Position numbers and translations under genes: made by a program. The notes beneath the pieces are model-generated. The model had not been told where the DNA came from, did not search any database, and saw nothing but the letters and a program-made list of their open reading frames with translations. 64,000 bases of DNA from Pararobbsia alpina_A (GTDB lineage Bacteria; Pseudomonadota; Gammaproteobacteria; Burkholderiales; Burkholderiaceae): NCBI RefSeq assembly GCF_965118125.1, contig NZ_OZ221288.1, positions 2,232,001 to 2,296,000 on the forward strand, given 5' to 3'. Positions 25,592 to 34,707 of the stretch are shown piece by piece. Positions within the stretch are counted from its first letter, which is position 1; every line of letters starts with the position of its first letter.

Positions 25592-26965
25592 ATGGAATCG
25601 CACTACGACACACTCGGCCTCGCGGCATCGGCTTCGGCCGATGACATCAAGGCGGCCTATCGGCGCCTTGCGCAAAAGCATCACCCCGACAAGAATCGCG
25701 ACGATCCCGCTCGTAGCGCGGAGATGTTCACGCGTGTGCGTCAGGCGTACGACACGTTGATGTCGCCGGCGCTTCGGCGCCAGCACGATGACGAACTCGC
25801 ACGTCATGCGACGTTCCAGGCGGAGCTTGCCCGCCGGCGCAATGCCTACGCGAATGCGCAACGTGGTGCTTCCCATACGGACGCCAGCGGTCTTTATCCG
25901 GATCCGCGCGCGCAGCGTGCGGCGTCGGGCGGCGCGAATGATCCGCAGTCGAAGCCGCAGCCTACCGACTGGCATGCGCGCGCATGGGATCTGGTGCAGC
26001 GTGCCCCGGGCGTCGATGCGTTGGCACGCGCGCTTCGATCCGAGGGATGTCTGCCAAGCCTGGCGTCCCCGCTGGCGCGCGATGTGGCGCGCGAATACGA
26101 GCAGCTTAAAAACGCGACGGCGCAATTTCAGGCCGGTAGCGAAAGAACCGCGAACACAAGCACGGATGGCCATACCGGCGCGCATGCCTATGCGAGAACC
26201 GCAGGGCAGGGGCAATCCGCGACCGGTCACGGTCCGTACTCGGATACTGCGTCTCGCGCCCACGCGAATTCCGGTCAAGGTGCGCGAGAGTCGGCGCGTA
26301 ACGCTTCGCGCGGTGCATCGGGGGCCTCCGCTGCATCAGGCGCATCAGGTGCATCTACTGCATCACGCACGTCCGGTTCAGCCGGCCAACGTCAAAGCGG
26401 TCAGCAACGTAGCAGTTCGGGCAGCAGCCAGGGACCGCGCGCCGCCCTCGGGATGCCCTTCGGCACGCCGCGCCAGGCATCTACGTCCAACGCGACAAGC
26501 GCTGCGCGCTTCGGCTGGGTCATCGTGGCGGCGATGGTGCTGATTCTGTTATGGCGTTATGTACCGTCGGGCCGTGGGCCGGGCCTGCGAGCGATGGTCA
26601 GTTCTTCACGCACGGAAAGCGGTACAGGAAACCGGACGGAAAGTGCGCTGGAAGCGCTGCGCGCGGGTCACAGCATTGACGGCAGCAACACGCCACAGTT
26701 CGGCGGCGCGCGCGACCGCGCGCTGACCGGTCCTTCGCAAGAAGGCACGATTCAGCGACTGATACCCGGGATGACACCGCGTCAGGACGCTGCGCGCGAG
26801 GATGTCGACAACGACGACGCGCCGGTGATGCCTCGCGATGCGTGTGCGCCGGGCGTGGACCGTATTGGCTGTCCGACGCCGGGCCGCTCGGGAACCCGCC
26901 CGGAGTTCAACCCCGAGTCGGGTCCGGACACTCACGCTGGCACAAACGCCGATACGGCTAATTGA
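25592..26965 (+). CDS. J-domain protein with low-complexity middle and one membrane helix
   Basis: This 457-residue protein opens with a complete J domain (residues 1-65: HYDTLGLAASASADDIKAAYRRLAQKHHPDKN, HPD intact), so it should stimulate an Hsp70 partner. After it come about 230 residues rich in Ala, Ser, Gly, Gln and His, including Gly-Ala-Ser repeats. A single membrane helix follows (WVIVAAMVLILLWRYV, about 310-326), then a Pro/Asp-rich C-terminal tail with two cysteines. No DnaJ zinc finger or client-binding domain is visible. It is probably a membrane-tethered co-chaperone. Its 3' end overlaps the convergent DUF1488 gene by 8 bp. Confidence 0.85.
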   Translation: MESHYDTLGLAASASADDIKAAYRRLAQKHHPDKNRDDPARSAEMFTRVRQAYDTLMSPALRRQHDDELARHATFQAELARRRNAYANAQRGASHTDASGLYPDPRAQRAASGGANDPQSKPQPTDWHARAWDLVQRAPGVDALARALRSEGCLPSLASPLARDVAREYEQLKNATAQFQAGSERTANTSTDGHTGAHAYARTAGQGQSATGHGPYSDTASRAHANSGQGARESARNASRGASGASAASGASGASTASRTSGSAGQRQSGQQRSSSGSSQGPRAALGMPFGTPRQASTSNATSAARFGWVIVAAMVLILLWRYVPSGRGPGLRAMVSSSRTESGTGNRTESALEALRAGHSIDGSNTPQFGGARDRALTGPSQEGTIQRLIPGMTPRQDAAREDVDNDDAPVMPRDACAPGVDRIGCPTPGRSGTRPEFNPESGPDTHAGTNADTAN

Positions 26966-27218
26966 AATCTCCGGGCTCGAGCTCGAACGACGCGCCGCCG
27001 TTGCGCTCGAGCACGCGCGCTGCGGCGCGTTCGATCTGGGTCCGATTGGCTTCGAAGGTGCCCACGAGATCGTGCGCCGCCGTGCCTGCGTTCCCGAAGC
27101 GTTCGTTGAGCGCGTCCAGCGACACACTGCACCAGACATCGCGGCCATTGACGTTGGCTTCGAAAGCGACGCGCGCCGCAGCGATGACTTCGCGGCGGCC
27201 GGAGAATTCGATCGGCAT
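26958..27218 (-). CDS. DUF1488 family small protein
   Basis: This encodes 86 residues from ATG 27218 with CGGAG upstream. The pattern IEFSGRREVIAAARVAFEANVNGRDVWCSVSLDALNERFG is that of DUF1488 proteins, small cytoplasmic proteins common in Burkholderiales without assigned function. The 3' end overlaps the end of the J-domain gene on the other strand. No operon partner is evident, and the lipoprotein gene further left ends in its own hairpin. Confidence 0.72.
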   Translation of the reverse strand: MPIEFSGRREVIAAARVAFEANVNGRDVWCSVSLDALNERFGNAGTAAHDLVGTFEANRTQIERAAARVLERNGGASFELEPGDFN

Positions 27219-27325
27219 GTTCAGCTCCGTTATGGTTGTGTAGCGCTCGAGGCGCGCAAGCCGCGTGCCTCGATGAAACCCAGGCACTGCGGGCCCAAAA
27301 GAGGGCGAACGGGCCGTGCGGCAAC

Positions 27326-27357
27326 CCGGGCGCCCGGAACATTCGGAGGGCGCCCGG
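27326..27357 (-). terminator. GC-rich hairpin after lipoprotein gene
   Basis: CCGGGCGCCC (27326-27335) pairs with GGGCGCCCGG (27348-27357) around a 12-nt loop. It lies about 27 bp past the stop of the minus-strand lipoprotein gene. Confidence 0.6.
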
Positions 27358-27383
27358 CGCCGCACGCGGCGTGCGCCGTTATT

Positions 27384-27905
27384 TCAACCCGGTTGCAAAG
27401 CGTAGCCGGAGCGGCTCACCGGGTTCCACTTGATGACCATCACGCGCCCGCTGTCGGCATGAATGCGGTGGTTCGCGAAGTCGAGCGTCGGAAATGCCAC
27501 GTCGATCGGGCTGCCATCCTTGCTGCGGATCATATAGACGACCGGAAAGTCCTCGACGGGCTGCTGATTGCTGCACACGATCATCTCGAGCTTCGTCGGA
27601 TCATCGGAAATCGCGAAGTTTTGCGTCGCAAAGGGACCGGGATCGCCGCATTTCGTCAGCTTCCAGCCCGCCGGCACGCCGGAGCCGGTCAGCTTGACCG
27701 TCGCTGACGAGAGCTGCGTGCCGTTGCGATCGAACGAAATGTCGGCCGACGTCATCTGATGCGAGTCGGCGCGCGATGCGCCGGTGACCGCGTAGGTCCC
27801 GCTGAAGTCTTTCTCGACGTTGTCACTGGTCTGGTCCAGTACCGCACATCCCGACGCAGCCAGGCAGGCCGTACCGGCCGCTACAGCGAGCAAAAAGCGA
27901 CGCAT
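27384..27905 (-). CDS. Predicted lipoprotein of unknown function
   Basis: This encodes 173 residues. ATG 27905 follows an AGGA site and begins a lipoprotein signal (MRRFLLAVAAGTACLAASGC) with lipobox ASGC. The mature part is beta-rich and has two further cysteines (TKCGDPG and IVCSNQ) that could form a disulfide. No family is recognised. It stands alone on the minus strand, and a hairpin terminator lies just downstream. The location should be the periplasmic side of a membrane. Confidence 0.75.
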   Translation of the reverse strand: MRRFLLAVAAGTACLAASGCAVLDQTSDNVEKDFSGTYAVTGASRADSHQMTSADISFDRNGTQLSSATVKLTGSGVPAGWKLTKCGDPGPFATQNFAISDDPTKLEMIVCSNQQPVEDFPVVYMIRSKDGSPIDVAFPTLDFANHRIHADSGRVMVIKWNPVSRSGYALQPG

Positions 27906-28391
27906 GTCGTGTCCTCTTAGTGTTGTGCTACACGCGCTTGAAATGGGCGACCAAAACACCACGCTGGACTGACCCGGCTTGGGCAAGCGGGCGTTGTCGC
28001 GCTGACGGGCCTGGGTGGAACGGCGTTTGCCGAAGCCTGAGCCCTACCAGACACTGTATGCCGTATGGGCGGCATTGCCAGTCGTTTTCCGGATGAGCCA
28101 TGGTAGGACGTGGCGTCGAAGCCCGCAGTGCAGGTGTTTGCCGGGATTGGAATAGGTGCTCGCTTTTGCGAAGAGCGAACGAAGCGAATGAAGCGAATGA
28201 AGCGAATGAAGCGGGCGAGGCGCGAGCCGCGGGACGGAAACGAATGAGGTCCGAAATGCCTCAGGGCAGGCGGAGCGTTTTTTGGGCGCGAAGAAGCAGT
28301 CAATGAAAGCGGGGCGTAAGCGTGTCAGCACTTTGCCCCGCCGAACGTCAATCAATCCGTTCGATGAATCGCTGTGATGCGATAGACGGTA
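27906..28391. other. Intergenic region between lipoprotein and porin genes
   Basis: This 486-bp spacer has no credible gene. Its one notable element is the 9-bp tandem repeat at 28178-28222. Confidence 0.5.
28178..28222. repeat. 9-bp tandem repeat
   Basis: AACGAAGCG is followed by three exact copies of AATGAAGCG (28187-28213) and a degenerate GGCGAGGCG. The copy number could vary between strains by slippage. Confidence 0.8.
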
Positions 28392-29549
28392 TCAGAACGA
28401 GTGACGGATGCCTGCTGTCACGGCGACCTGCGTGTCTGTCGAGGACGGCGACAGCGTATTGATCATCGCGTGCGACAGCACGGAATCCGCCGGCGCGCCG
28501 TGCACGTTCTGATACACAGCCTCGAGGTAGAAATCCGTGCGCTTGCTGACCGTGTAGTCGCTCATCAGCATCGCCGAGTTCCAGCCTGGCGACGAGCCGT
28601 TGTACGCGCCACGCGTATACGTATAGGAGCCCGAGAGTGTCAGCGCAGGCGTCAACGCATATTTCCCGTTGACTTCGAAGTTGTCGAATCGGAGCGATCC
28701 GGCAAGCGATCCGGCCGAGGGGTCATTCGCGCCGAGATACGTACCCGTGCCGAATGAGAACACGCCCGCTGCGTCATCGATCTGTGTATGGCTCCAGAGC
28801 AAGCCGACCTGAGCCGGCCCGATCGTGTAGTTGCCACCGAGCGACCAGATGCGCTGGCGCTGGGCGACGAAATTCGCGCTGAAGTCGCTCGAGGTGATCG
28901 CGCCCGATCCGGTGCCCGCGTTATTGAACTGCAAGTAGCCCGCAGCCACGTTGATCGGTCCCGTCGTGTACGACGCGGCAAAGCCGTATACGCGGTTGTT
29001 TGCAAACTGGGTCTGATTGCTGAACGAATACATCGTCTCGAACGTGAAGCCCGCAATGGTCGGGCTCGCGTATTTGACGGTGTTGTTGATGATCACCGAG
29101 TCCGCCGCGAGGTTGTCGTTCTCGAACGGATGCGCGGCGATGCTTCCGCCCCACGTATTGAGCTCTGCCGAGATCGGTCCCACGAGGTCGTTCATCACGT
29201 CGAACTGGCGGCCGAGCGTGACCGTGCCGTACTGTTCGCTCTGGAGTCCGACCCATGCCTGCGACCCGAAGATGCCGTTGGTGAACGCTTCGGTACCGTT
29301 TTGCAGCAGGAAGCCGTCTTCGAGCTTGAAGATCGCGTGCAGTCCGCCGCCAAGGTCTTCATCGCCTTTGAAACCAAAGATGGTGTTCTGCGTTTCGCTG
29401 CTCAGCATTTGCCAGTTCGAATGGCCTTGCTGGTTGTTCGTGTACACGATGCCCGTGTCGATCAGGCCGTAGAGCGTGACGCTGCTCTGTGCATGCGCTG
29501 TAAGCGATACGACACCCAGCATCGCTGCGGCACTTAAATATTTCTTCAT
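28392..29549 (-). CDS. Burkholderia-type outer-membrane porin (second copy)
   Basis: This encodes 385 residues from ATG 29549. The signal peptide ends LTAHA and is followed by QSSVTLYGLIDTGIVYTNN. GSQAWVGLQSEQYGTVTLGRQFDVMNDL is the conserved eyelet-side region, and the protein ends in IRHSF with terminal phenylalanine. It is clearly related to the porin at 22.4 kb (shared FDNDN/FENDN and TFxxxYxFSNxTxFAxNRxY patterns), so the two are paralogues from the same clade. It is transcribed away from the XRE regulator at 29.9 kb, which may control it, though that is only a positional guess. Confidence 0.93.
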   Translation of the reverse strand: MKKYLSAAAMLGVVSLTAHAQSSVTLYGLIDTGIVYTNNQQGHSNWQMLSSETQNTIFGFKGDEDLGGGLHAIFKLEDGFLLQNGTEAFTNGIFGSQAWVGLQSEQYGTVTLGRQFDVMNDLVGPISAELNTWGGSIAAHPFENDNLAADSVIINNTVKYASPTIAGFTFETMYSFSNQTQFANNRVYGFAASYTTGPINVAAGYLQFNNAGTGSGAITSSDFSANFVAQRQRIWSLGGNYTIGPAQVGLLWSHTQIDDAAGVFSFGTGTYLGANDPSAGSLAGSLRFDNFEVNGKYALTPALTLSGSYTYTRGAYNGSSPGWNSAMLMSDYTVSKRTDFYLEAVYQNVHGAPADSVLSHAMINTLSPSSTDTQVAVTAGIRHSF

Positions 29550-29710
29550 GTTGTCGGCTCCGTGAACAAAAGAGGCGGCGGATTGTACGGTCACCGCCGG
29601 GCACGGCCATCATATGAAGTCAAAAATATACGCGTGGTGTTGCAGATGCGCACCACGTCGTCTGTGTCGCGTTTCCGACAGGGCTTGACTGTGTGAAGCC
29701 TTGCTCGACA

Positions 29711-29787
29711 GTCGTTCGGAAGGCACTCAGAGGTCGCTCGGAAGTCGCTCGTACGTCGCCCGTTTGTCGTTGCTCAGTCGCACATCG
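29711..29787. repeat. Degenerate 11-bp periodic repeat
   Basis: GTCG begins at 29711, 29733, 29744, 29755, 29766 and 29777, exactly on an 11-bp grid, with a degenerate GGCA at 29722. Better units read GTCGCTCGGAA and GTCGCTCGTAC. It lies between the porin and XRE genes. Confidence 0.6.
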
Positions 29788-29942
29788 GTAAGGACTATCG
29801 CGGCGTTCTTGACCTCATTCCAGCTACCTCGGACGTAGTTGCCGCGATGACCTGCGATCACTACAGTCTGGCTGTCGCGCTTGCCAAAGCGCAGCGTAAG
29901 ATCAGCGGTCGTATGGGTTGCCAATCACGTGGGAGAGCGCTC

Positions 29943-30782
29943 TTGAATACTTTGCAAAGCAGCACCGCTCAGCCTGGCGCGGACCTGGGTGCGCTACTGC
30001 GTCATTGGCGTGGCTTGCGCCACAAGAGTCAGATGGACCTTGCGCTCGATTCCGGCGTATCGCAACGCCATATCAGCTTTATCGAAGTCGGCCGCAGCGC
30101 GCCGAGCCGGCAGATGTTGCTCAATATCGCGCAAGCCCTCGATATCCCGTTTCGCGATCGGAATTCCTTGCTGCTCGCTGCGGGCTACGCGCCCGTCTAT
30201 TCCGAAGACGCGTGGAATGCGGTGGAAATGAAAACTGTAACCGATGCGATTGCACGCATGCTGCGCCAGCATGACCCGTATCCGGCGGTGCTGATGGACC
30301 GCTATTGGAACGTGCTGATGACCAATGACTCCGCGCCACGGTTTTTCGGGAGCTTCGTCGACCTCGATGCTCGCGGACAGCCTCGCAACCTGCTCGAGCT
30401 GATGTTCGATCCCGACGGCATGCGACCGTTCGTCGCCAACTGGGAGGAGGTCGCGAAGAGCCTGATTCAGCGAGTCCATCGCGAGTCGATCGGGCGCGTG
30501 ATCGACGACAAGACGCAGGCGTTACTGGCGTCGCTGCTTGCGTATCCGGACACACAAAGCGAATGGACCTCGCCCGTCGCGATGAGCGCGCTGTCGGTCA
30601 ACCCTGCGATTCCGATCGTGCCATTGGGCTTTATCAAAGACGGAAAGCGCCTGAACTACTTCTCGATGATCACGACGGTCGGCACGCCTCAAACCGTGTC
30701 GGCGCAGGAGCTGCGTGTCGAAAGCATGTTCCCCGCCGACGAAGCGACCGAGCGGTATCACGCGGAACGCTTTACTCACTAG
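29943..30782 (+). CDS. XRE-family regulator with MmyB-like ligand domain
   Basis: This encodes 279 residues from TTG 29943, chosen because GGGAGAG lies five bases upstream; ATG 29913 would add ten residues. The N-terminal helix-turn-helix reads LGALLRHWRGLRHKSQMDLALDSGVSQRHISFIEVGRSAPSRQML. The C-terminal part (VLMDRYWNVLMTNDSAPRFFG and following) is the MmyB-like PAS-related ligand-binding domain found in many actinobacterial and proteobacterial XRE regulators. It stands alone. Likely targets are itself and a neighbour, possibly the divergent porin gene. Confidence 0.85.
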   Translation: MNTLQSSTAQPGADLGALLRHWRGLRHKSQMDLALDSGVSQRHISFIEVGRSAPSRQMLLNIAQALDIPFRDRNSLLLAAGYAPVYSEDAWNAVEMKTVTDAIARMLRQHDPYPAVLMDRYWNVLMTNDSAPRFFGSFVDLDARGQPRNLLELMFDPDGMRPFVANWEEVAKSLIQRVHRESIGRVIDDKTQALLASLLAYPDTQSEWTSPVAMSALSVNPAIPIVPLGFIKDGKRLNYFSMITTVGTPQTVSAQELRVESMFPADEATERYHAERFTH

Positions 30783-31039
30783 CCCGGCGGCTCAGCTTGG
30801 CTCGGCTCGATTGCGATGCGCCAGGGCAGCAGGAAGTGGAGGGGGACAATGCGTCAACTCAGGCTGCGATGGCCAGCGCGCCAAGCGCCTGATCAATCAG
30901 GCGGCTTGGCGAGCTGGCAACACCGCAGCTTAGCAACTCGACGGCCGAGGAACGTGGCAACACAAAAAGGTCGCGGCAAATCGCCGTTAAGTTGAGCGCG
31001 GGCTGAGATACCCCAACCCTTGAAGATTTTCCCCGTCGC
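30783..31039. other. Spacer between convergent XRE and receptor genes
   Basis: I see no gene, repeat or clear terminator in these 257 bp. Confidence 0.4.
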
Positions 31040-33235
31040 TTACCACTTGTAGTTCATGCCGGCAAACACCTGCCGTCCATAGCCATACGCACACCACTCA
31101 CCGTAGTAGCACGACGCGACGTATTGCTTATTGAACAGGTTCTGCGCGTTGACATAGAGCTCCGATCCCTTGAGGCGCGACGAGGCACGGCCCAGGTCAT
31201 AGCGCAGCGTCGCGTCGACGAGGAAGAAGCTCTGCACCTTGAACGTGTTGTCCGAGCTGTAGGTCGTGCCTGTGTACCGGCCGCCGGCACCGAACGACAA
31301 TCCCGAGAGCGGGCCTTTGTTGAGCGTGTAGAACGCCCAGGCTGACGCCTGGTTTTGCGGCACGGCCGCAACGTACTTGCCCTGAAGCCCGCCGTTGTCC
31401 TTCGTGTATTTCGTATCGAGGTACGTGTAGCTCGCCGTCACGTTGAGCGCATTCGTGAGGCTCATCTTCGCTTCGAGCTCGACGCCGCGCGAACGTGCCT
31501 GACCCGACTGAGTCTGGAAGTTCGGGTTCACGAGGTCGGTCGTCAGCAAGTTGTTGCGCGTCAGATCGAACAAGGCTGCAGTGAACAGCATGTTGTACTT
31601 CGGCGGCTCGAACTTGATACCGATTTCGTATTGGTGCGCACGTTCCGGATCAAACGCCTTGCCCGATCTGTCGGTACCTGCCTGTGGCGTGAACGACTCG
31701 GTGTAGCTTGCGTAGGGCGCAATGCCGTTAGCGAATAAGTACGTGAGGCCCGCACGTTTGGTGAACGCGCGATCGGACTGGTTCTGCTGCGTGCCGAAGG
31801 TGTCGTTCCGCGTATCGGTATGCGACCAGTCTTCGCGGCCGCTCAACGTCAGCAACCAGTTGTTCCAGCGCGCCTGGTCTTGCAGGTAGACGCCGTATTG
31901 AGTCGACGATACCCGGTTCATCGACAACGCCGGCGGATCGATGGTTTGACCGTAGACCGGCGCGAAGAGGTCGAGCGACGGCGCACTGCCGAAGCCCCAG
32001 AGGTAGCCCGACGCCAGATGCTGGTAGTCGAATCCGGCGAGCACCGTATGAGTCAGCGGACCGGTCGCGAAGTTGCCTTCGAGCTGATTGTCGAGCGACA
32101 CCGTATTGAGCGTGTCGGACGAGGCGGCCGTGCCGCGATCGAGCGTACGGTTATCGTCTTCGAGCGCGCTCGCATAGACGCTCTTGTAGTCCTGGCTCAA
32201 ATGCAGGTAGCGGCCGTTCATGCGAACGGTCCATGTGTCATTGAGCAGGCGCTGGAACTGATAGCCGATCGATTCTTCGGAGCGATTAAAGCTTTCGAAG
32301 TTCGGATCGCCGTCGTAGAAGTCGTACGGGATCTTGCCCAGGGGATTGGCCAACGTCGTGCCTTGCGGCGGCACGCTGCCGTACGACGTGCTGCGCGGAT
32401 CGTGCTGATATTGCGCGAGCAGCGTCAGTGTCGTGCGATCGTCGGGCTTCCACGTGAACGCAGGCGCGATTGCGATGCGTTCGTTTTCGGTGGATTCGAT
32501 CTGGCCATCCTCTTTGCGCACGAGGCCGGTGAAGCGATACAGGTAGTGGTCATCGCCCGCGATCGGCCCCGACAGATCAATCGTCGCTTGCTTGTGTGCG
32601 TAGTTGCCGAACTCGATGCCGATCTCGTGCAACGGCTGCACGGTCGGCAGCTTGCTTTGCATATCGAGCAGGCCGCCCGCTTGCGCCGACCCATAGAGCA
32701 CCGACACCGGCCCCTTGAGCACGTCGATGTTCTCCATCAGGTACGGGTCGAACTGCGGCACGGCGTATTGATTGTTCGTCAGCAGCTTGAGGCCGTTGAG
32801 GTAGGTATCCGCATTGAAGCCGCGCACCATGAGCAGGTCGTAGCGTGTTGCGATGCCACCGCGGGTTTCCGGCGTGACCCCTGCCACATAGCGCACGGCT
32901 GCGTTCAAGGTCTGCGCGTCCTGCTGGGTCATCTGATCGCGCGTGACAGTCGAGACCGATTGAGGCGTTTCAAGAACCGATGTGTCCGTCTTGGTCGCCG
33001 ATCTGTTGTTCTTCGCGACGTAACCCGACGTGGTCTCGCTTTGCGCGGTCACGTTGACGGTCGGCAACGTGTCTTCGGCGTGCGATGCCGGGGCGACCGC
33101 GAAGCCCGTCAACGCAAGCCCGACGGGCACGCTGCGTAGCGCAAGCGTAATGGCCGTCGGACGCAGCGATTTGAATCGATCGGCCAGCTTGCCGTTCGAA
33201 GGAGCCGTCAGGTTGCGGTGGCGGCGGTCGGACAT
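31040..33235 (-). CDS. TonB-dependent siderophore receptor
   Basis: This 731-residue outer-membrane receptor starts at ATG 33235 with AGGAGA upstream and has a long signal ending SHA. A TonB-box-like stretch (DTLPTVNVTAQ) precedes the plug domain (TPQSVSTVTRDQMTQQDAQTLNAAVRYVAGVTP and GFNADTYLNGLKLL, ending near DVLKGPVSVLYGSAQAGGLLD). A 22-strand barrel follows and ends GYGRQVFAGMNYKW. The organisation matches ferric-siderophore receptors of the FhuA/FoxA type, with hydroxamate siderophores a possibility. Two extra cysteines lie near the C-terminus (VASCYYGEWC). Fur-box-like sites lie upstream, so iron repression is likely. No siderophore synthesis genes are nearby. Confidence 0.92.
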   Translation of the reverse strand: MSDRRHRNLTAPSNGKLADRFKSLRPTAITLALRSVPVGLALTGFAVAPASHAEDTLPTVNVTAQSETTSGYVAKNNRSATKTDTSVLETPQSVSTVTRDQMTQQDAQTLNAAVRYVAGVTPETRGGIATRYDLLMVRGFNADTYLNGLKLLTNNQYAVPQFDPYLMENIDVLKGPVSVLYGSAQAGGLLDMQSKLPTVQPLHEIGIEFGNYAHKQATIDLSGPIAGDDHYLYRFTGLVRKEDGQIESTENERIAIAPAFTWKPDDRTTLTLLAQYQHDPRSTSYGSVPPQGTTLANPLGKIPYDFYDGDPNFESFNRSEESIGYQFQRLLNDTWTVRMNGRYLHLSQDYKSVYASALEDDNRTLDRGTAASSDTLNTVSLDNQLEGNFATGPLTHTVLAGFDYQHLASGYLWGFGSAPSLDLFAPVYGQTIDPPALSMNRVSSTQYGVYLQDQARWNNWLLTLSGREDWSHTDTRNDTFGTQQNQSDRAFTKRAGLTYLFANGIAPYASYTESFTPQAGTDRSGKAFDPERAHQYEIGIKFEPPKYNMLFTAALFDLTRNNLLTTDLVNPNFQTQSGQARSRGVELEAKMSLTNALNVTASYTYLDTKYTKDNGGLQGKYVAAVPQNQASAWAFYTLNKGPLSGLSFGAGGRYTGTTYSSDNTFKVQSFFLVDATLRYDLGRASSRLKGSELYVNAQNLFNKQYVASCYYGEWCAYGYGRQVFAGMNYKW

Positions 33236-33356
33236 AGGTTCTCCTGTGTGTGCGTTGGCGTGTGGTTTTTAAATACGGTCTTCTCGAAGCGCGCATCCCC
33301 GGTCGCCCCTGCTCGCTGTGGGTCGCTGCTAGTCAGTGAACTGGGCGGTTGGTATG

Positions 33357-33408
33357 CCAATGAGAATGGTTTGCATTTATATTTGAAATAAGAATCTTTC
33401 TCAATAAG
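33357..33408 (-). promoter_or_regulatory. Fur-box-like sites upstream of siderophore receptor
   Basis: Two AT-rich imperfect palindromes lie about 120-170 bp before the receptor start. One is around AATGAGAATGGTTTGCATT (33359 on), the other around AATAAGAATCTTTCTCAATA (33387 on). Both resemble the GATAATGATAATCATTATC consensus at several positions. The remaining 290 bp to the LysR gene show nothing else. Confidence 0.55.
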
Positions 33409-33698
33409 AAATTTGAAAGGTCCTTGTGTTTGTGTGGGAAAAATCCCACTCGAACGGCGGAGGGGGCGTATCGCGGTTCGACGTTGCACGCCTGAAGAAG
33501 CCTGCCGCAGGTCACGTTCGAGAGCCGACGGATGGCAGAAGCCCTTGCGCAGCAAGGGTGTGCGGACGGGAGAGAAGGGTGTGCAGCCGGATTACGCCGG
33601 TGGCGGAACGGGTTTGCCGCGCCGCCTTACCGTCGCTTACCTGGGCGGGGTCTGCGGGTTGTCACGTCGACAAGGGCAGCGCCCGGGCGGAGATTCGA

Positions 33699-34547
33699 TC
33701 AGGTTCTTAACTCATTAAGAATCTGATCCGCGAGAAACTCGCACGGCGGGCGTGATGACCGGGCGCTCCGCGCGAGTACGACTTCCAGATCATCGAGCTC
33801 CGGCAATCCGTCGCTTTGGGTGAGCTGCACCAGATGCTCGGGAACGCTGCAGCGGGCCAGCGGCGCAACTGCCAGCCCGGCCTGGACCATGCTGATCAAG
33901 CCCAGCAGGCTCGGGCTTTCATAGGACATCCGAAACTTGATGCCTTCGCGTTGTAGCGCGCGCAGCGCATGCGCGCGGGCCGTACTTCCGTCCGCAAACA
34001 CGGCGAGGGGCAGCGGTCGTTCGGTCCAGATTCGGCGAACCGGGGAGCCGACCCACACCATCGGTTCGAAGCGAATGAATTCGCCCGAAATGCCTCGGGT
34101 TTTGGTCATGCAGGCGAGATCGAGCGTGTTGTCCTTGAGTAGCGGCGCGAGCGCGCTGCTGGGGAGTCCGATCACGCGCAACTCAACGCGCGGATGGGCA
34201 AGCGCGAATTTGCCGAGGACTTGCGGCAGCAGCGACGATGCATAGTCGTCGGGGACACCGATCGTGACGCGGCCCTTCATTTCAGGGCGAACGATGGACG
34301 CCCATGCTTCCTCGCGCATCGCCAGCATCCGGCGTCCGTAGTCCGCGAGCGTCTTGCCCTCGGCAGTGATCGCGACATTCCGGGTGCTGCGCACAAAGAG
34401 TGGTTTCCCGAGCGCGTCTTCCAGTGTCTTGACCTGCATGCTCACGGCGGATGGCGAGCGATGCACAAGCTCGGCGCCGCGAACGAAGGATCCCGTATCG
34501 GCAACGGCGACGACCATTTCGAGTACGTCCAGATCGAGCTTTTTCAT
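33699..34547 (-). CDS. LysR-family transcriptional regulator
   Basis: This encodes 282 residues. The N-terminal winged HTH is LDVLEMVVAVADTGSFVRGAELVHRSPSAVSMQVKTLEDALGKPLFVRSTR, the standard LysR pattern, and the substrate-binding domain begins at KGRVTIGVPDDYASSLLP. It is divergent from the LysE-type exporter gene (161 bp between starts), the usual arrangement for a regulator of an amino-acid or metabolite exporter. It therefore probably activates the LysE gene in response to the exported compound. Confidence 0.92.
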   Translation of the reverse strand: MKKLDLDVLEMVVAVADTGSFVRGAELVHRSPSAVSMQVKTLEDALGKPLFVRSTRNVAITAEGKTLADYGRRMLAMREEAWASIVRPEMKGRVTIGVPDDYASSLLPQVLGKFALAHPRVELRVIGLPSSALAPLLKDNTLDLACMTKTRGISGEFIRFEPMVWVGSPVRRIWTERPLPLAVFADGSTARAHALRALQREGIKFRMSYESPSLLGLISMVQAGLAVAPLARCSVPEHLVQLTQSDGLPELDDLEVVLARSARSSRPPCEFLADQILNELRT

Positions 34548-34707
34548 ATTCGTCAGAAACGCTGAGCAATGACCTCAGTTTATTGCGTTTTACTTCTGAC
34601 GGTCGTGAACGGATACTGGCGCTGAACAATCGGGACTGCCACCGCGGCATGGACGGACCAGGACCGACAAACCAGGACAGTGGCAAGCAAGGCGGAGCAC
34701 GGAAAGC

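Noticed and set aside
29727..29924. 65-residue minus-strand ORF in the porin/XRE spacer
   Set aside because: It reads partly through the 11-bp repeat, has no ribosome site and overlaps the region just upstream of the XRE start.
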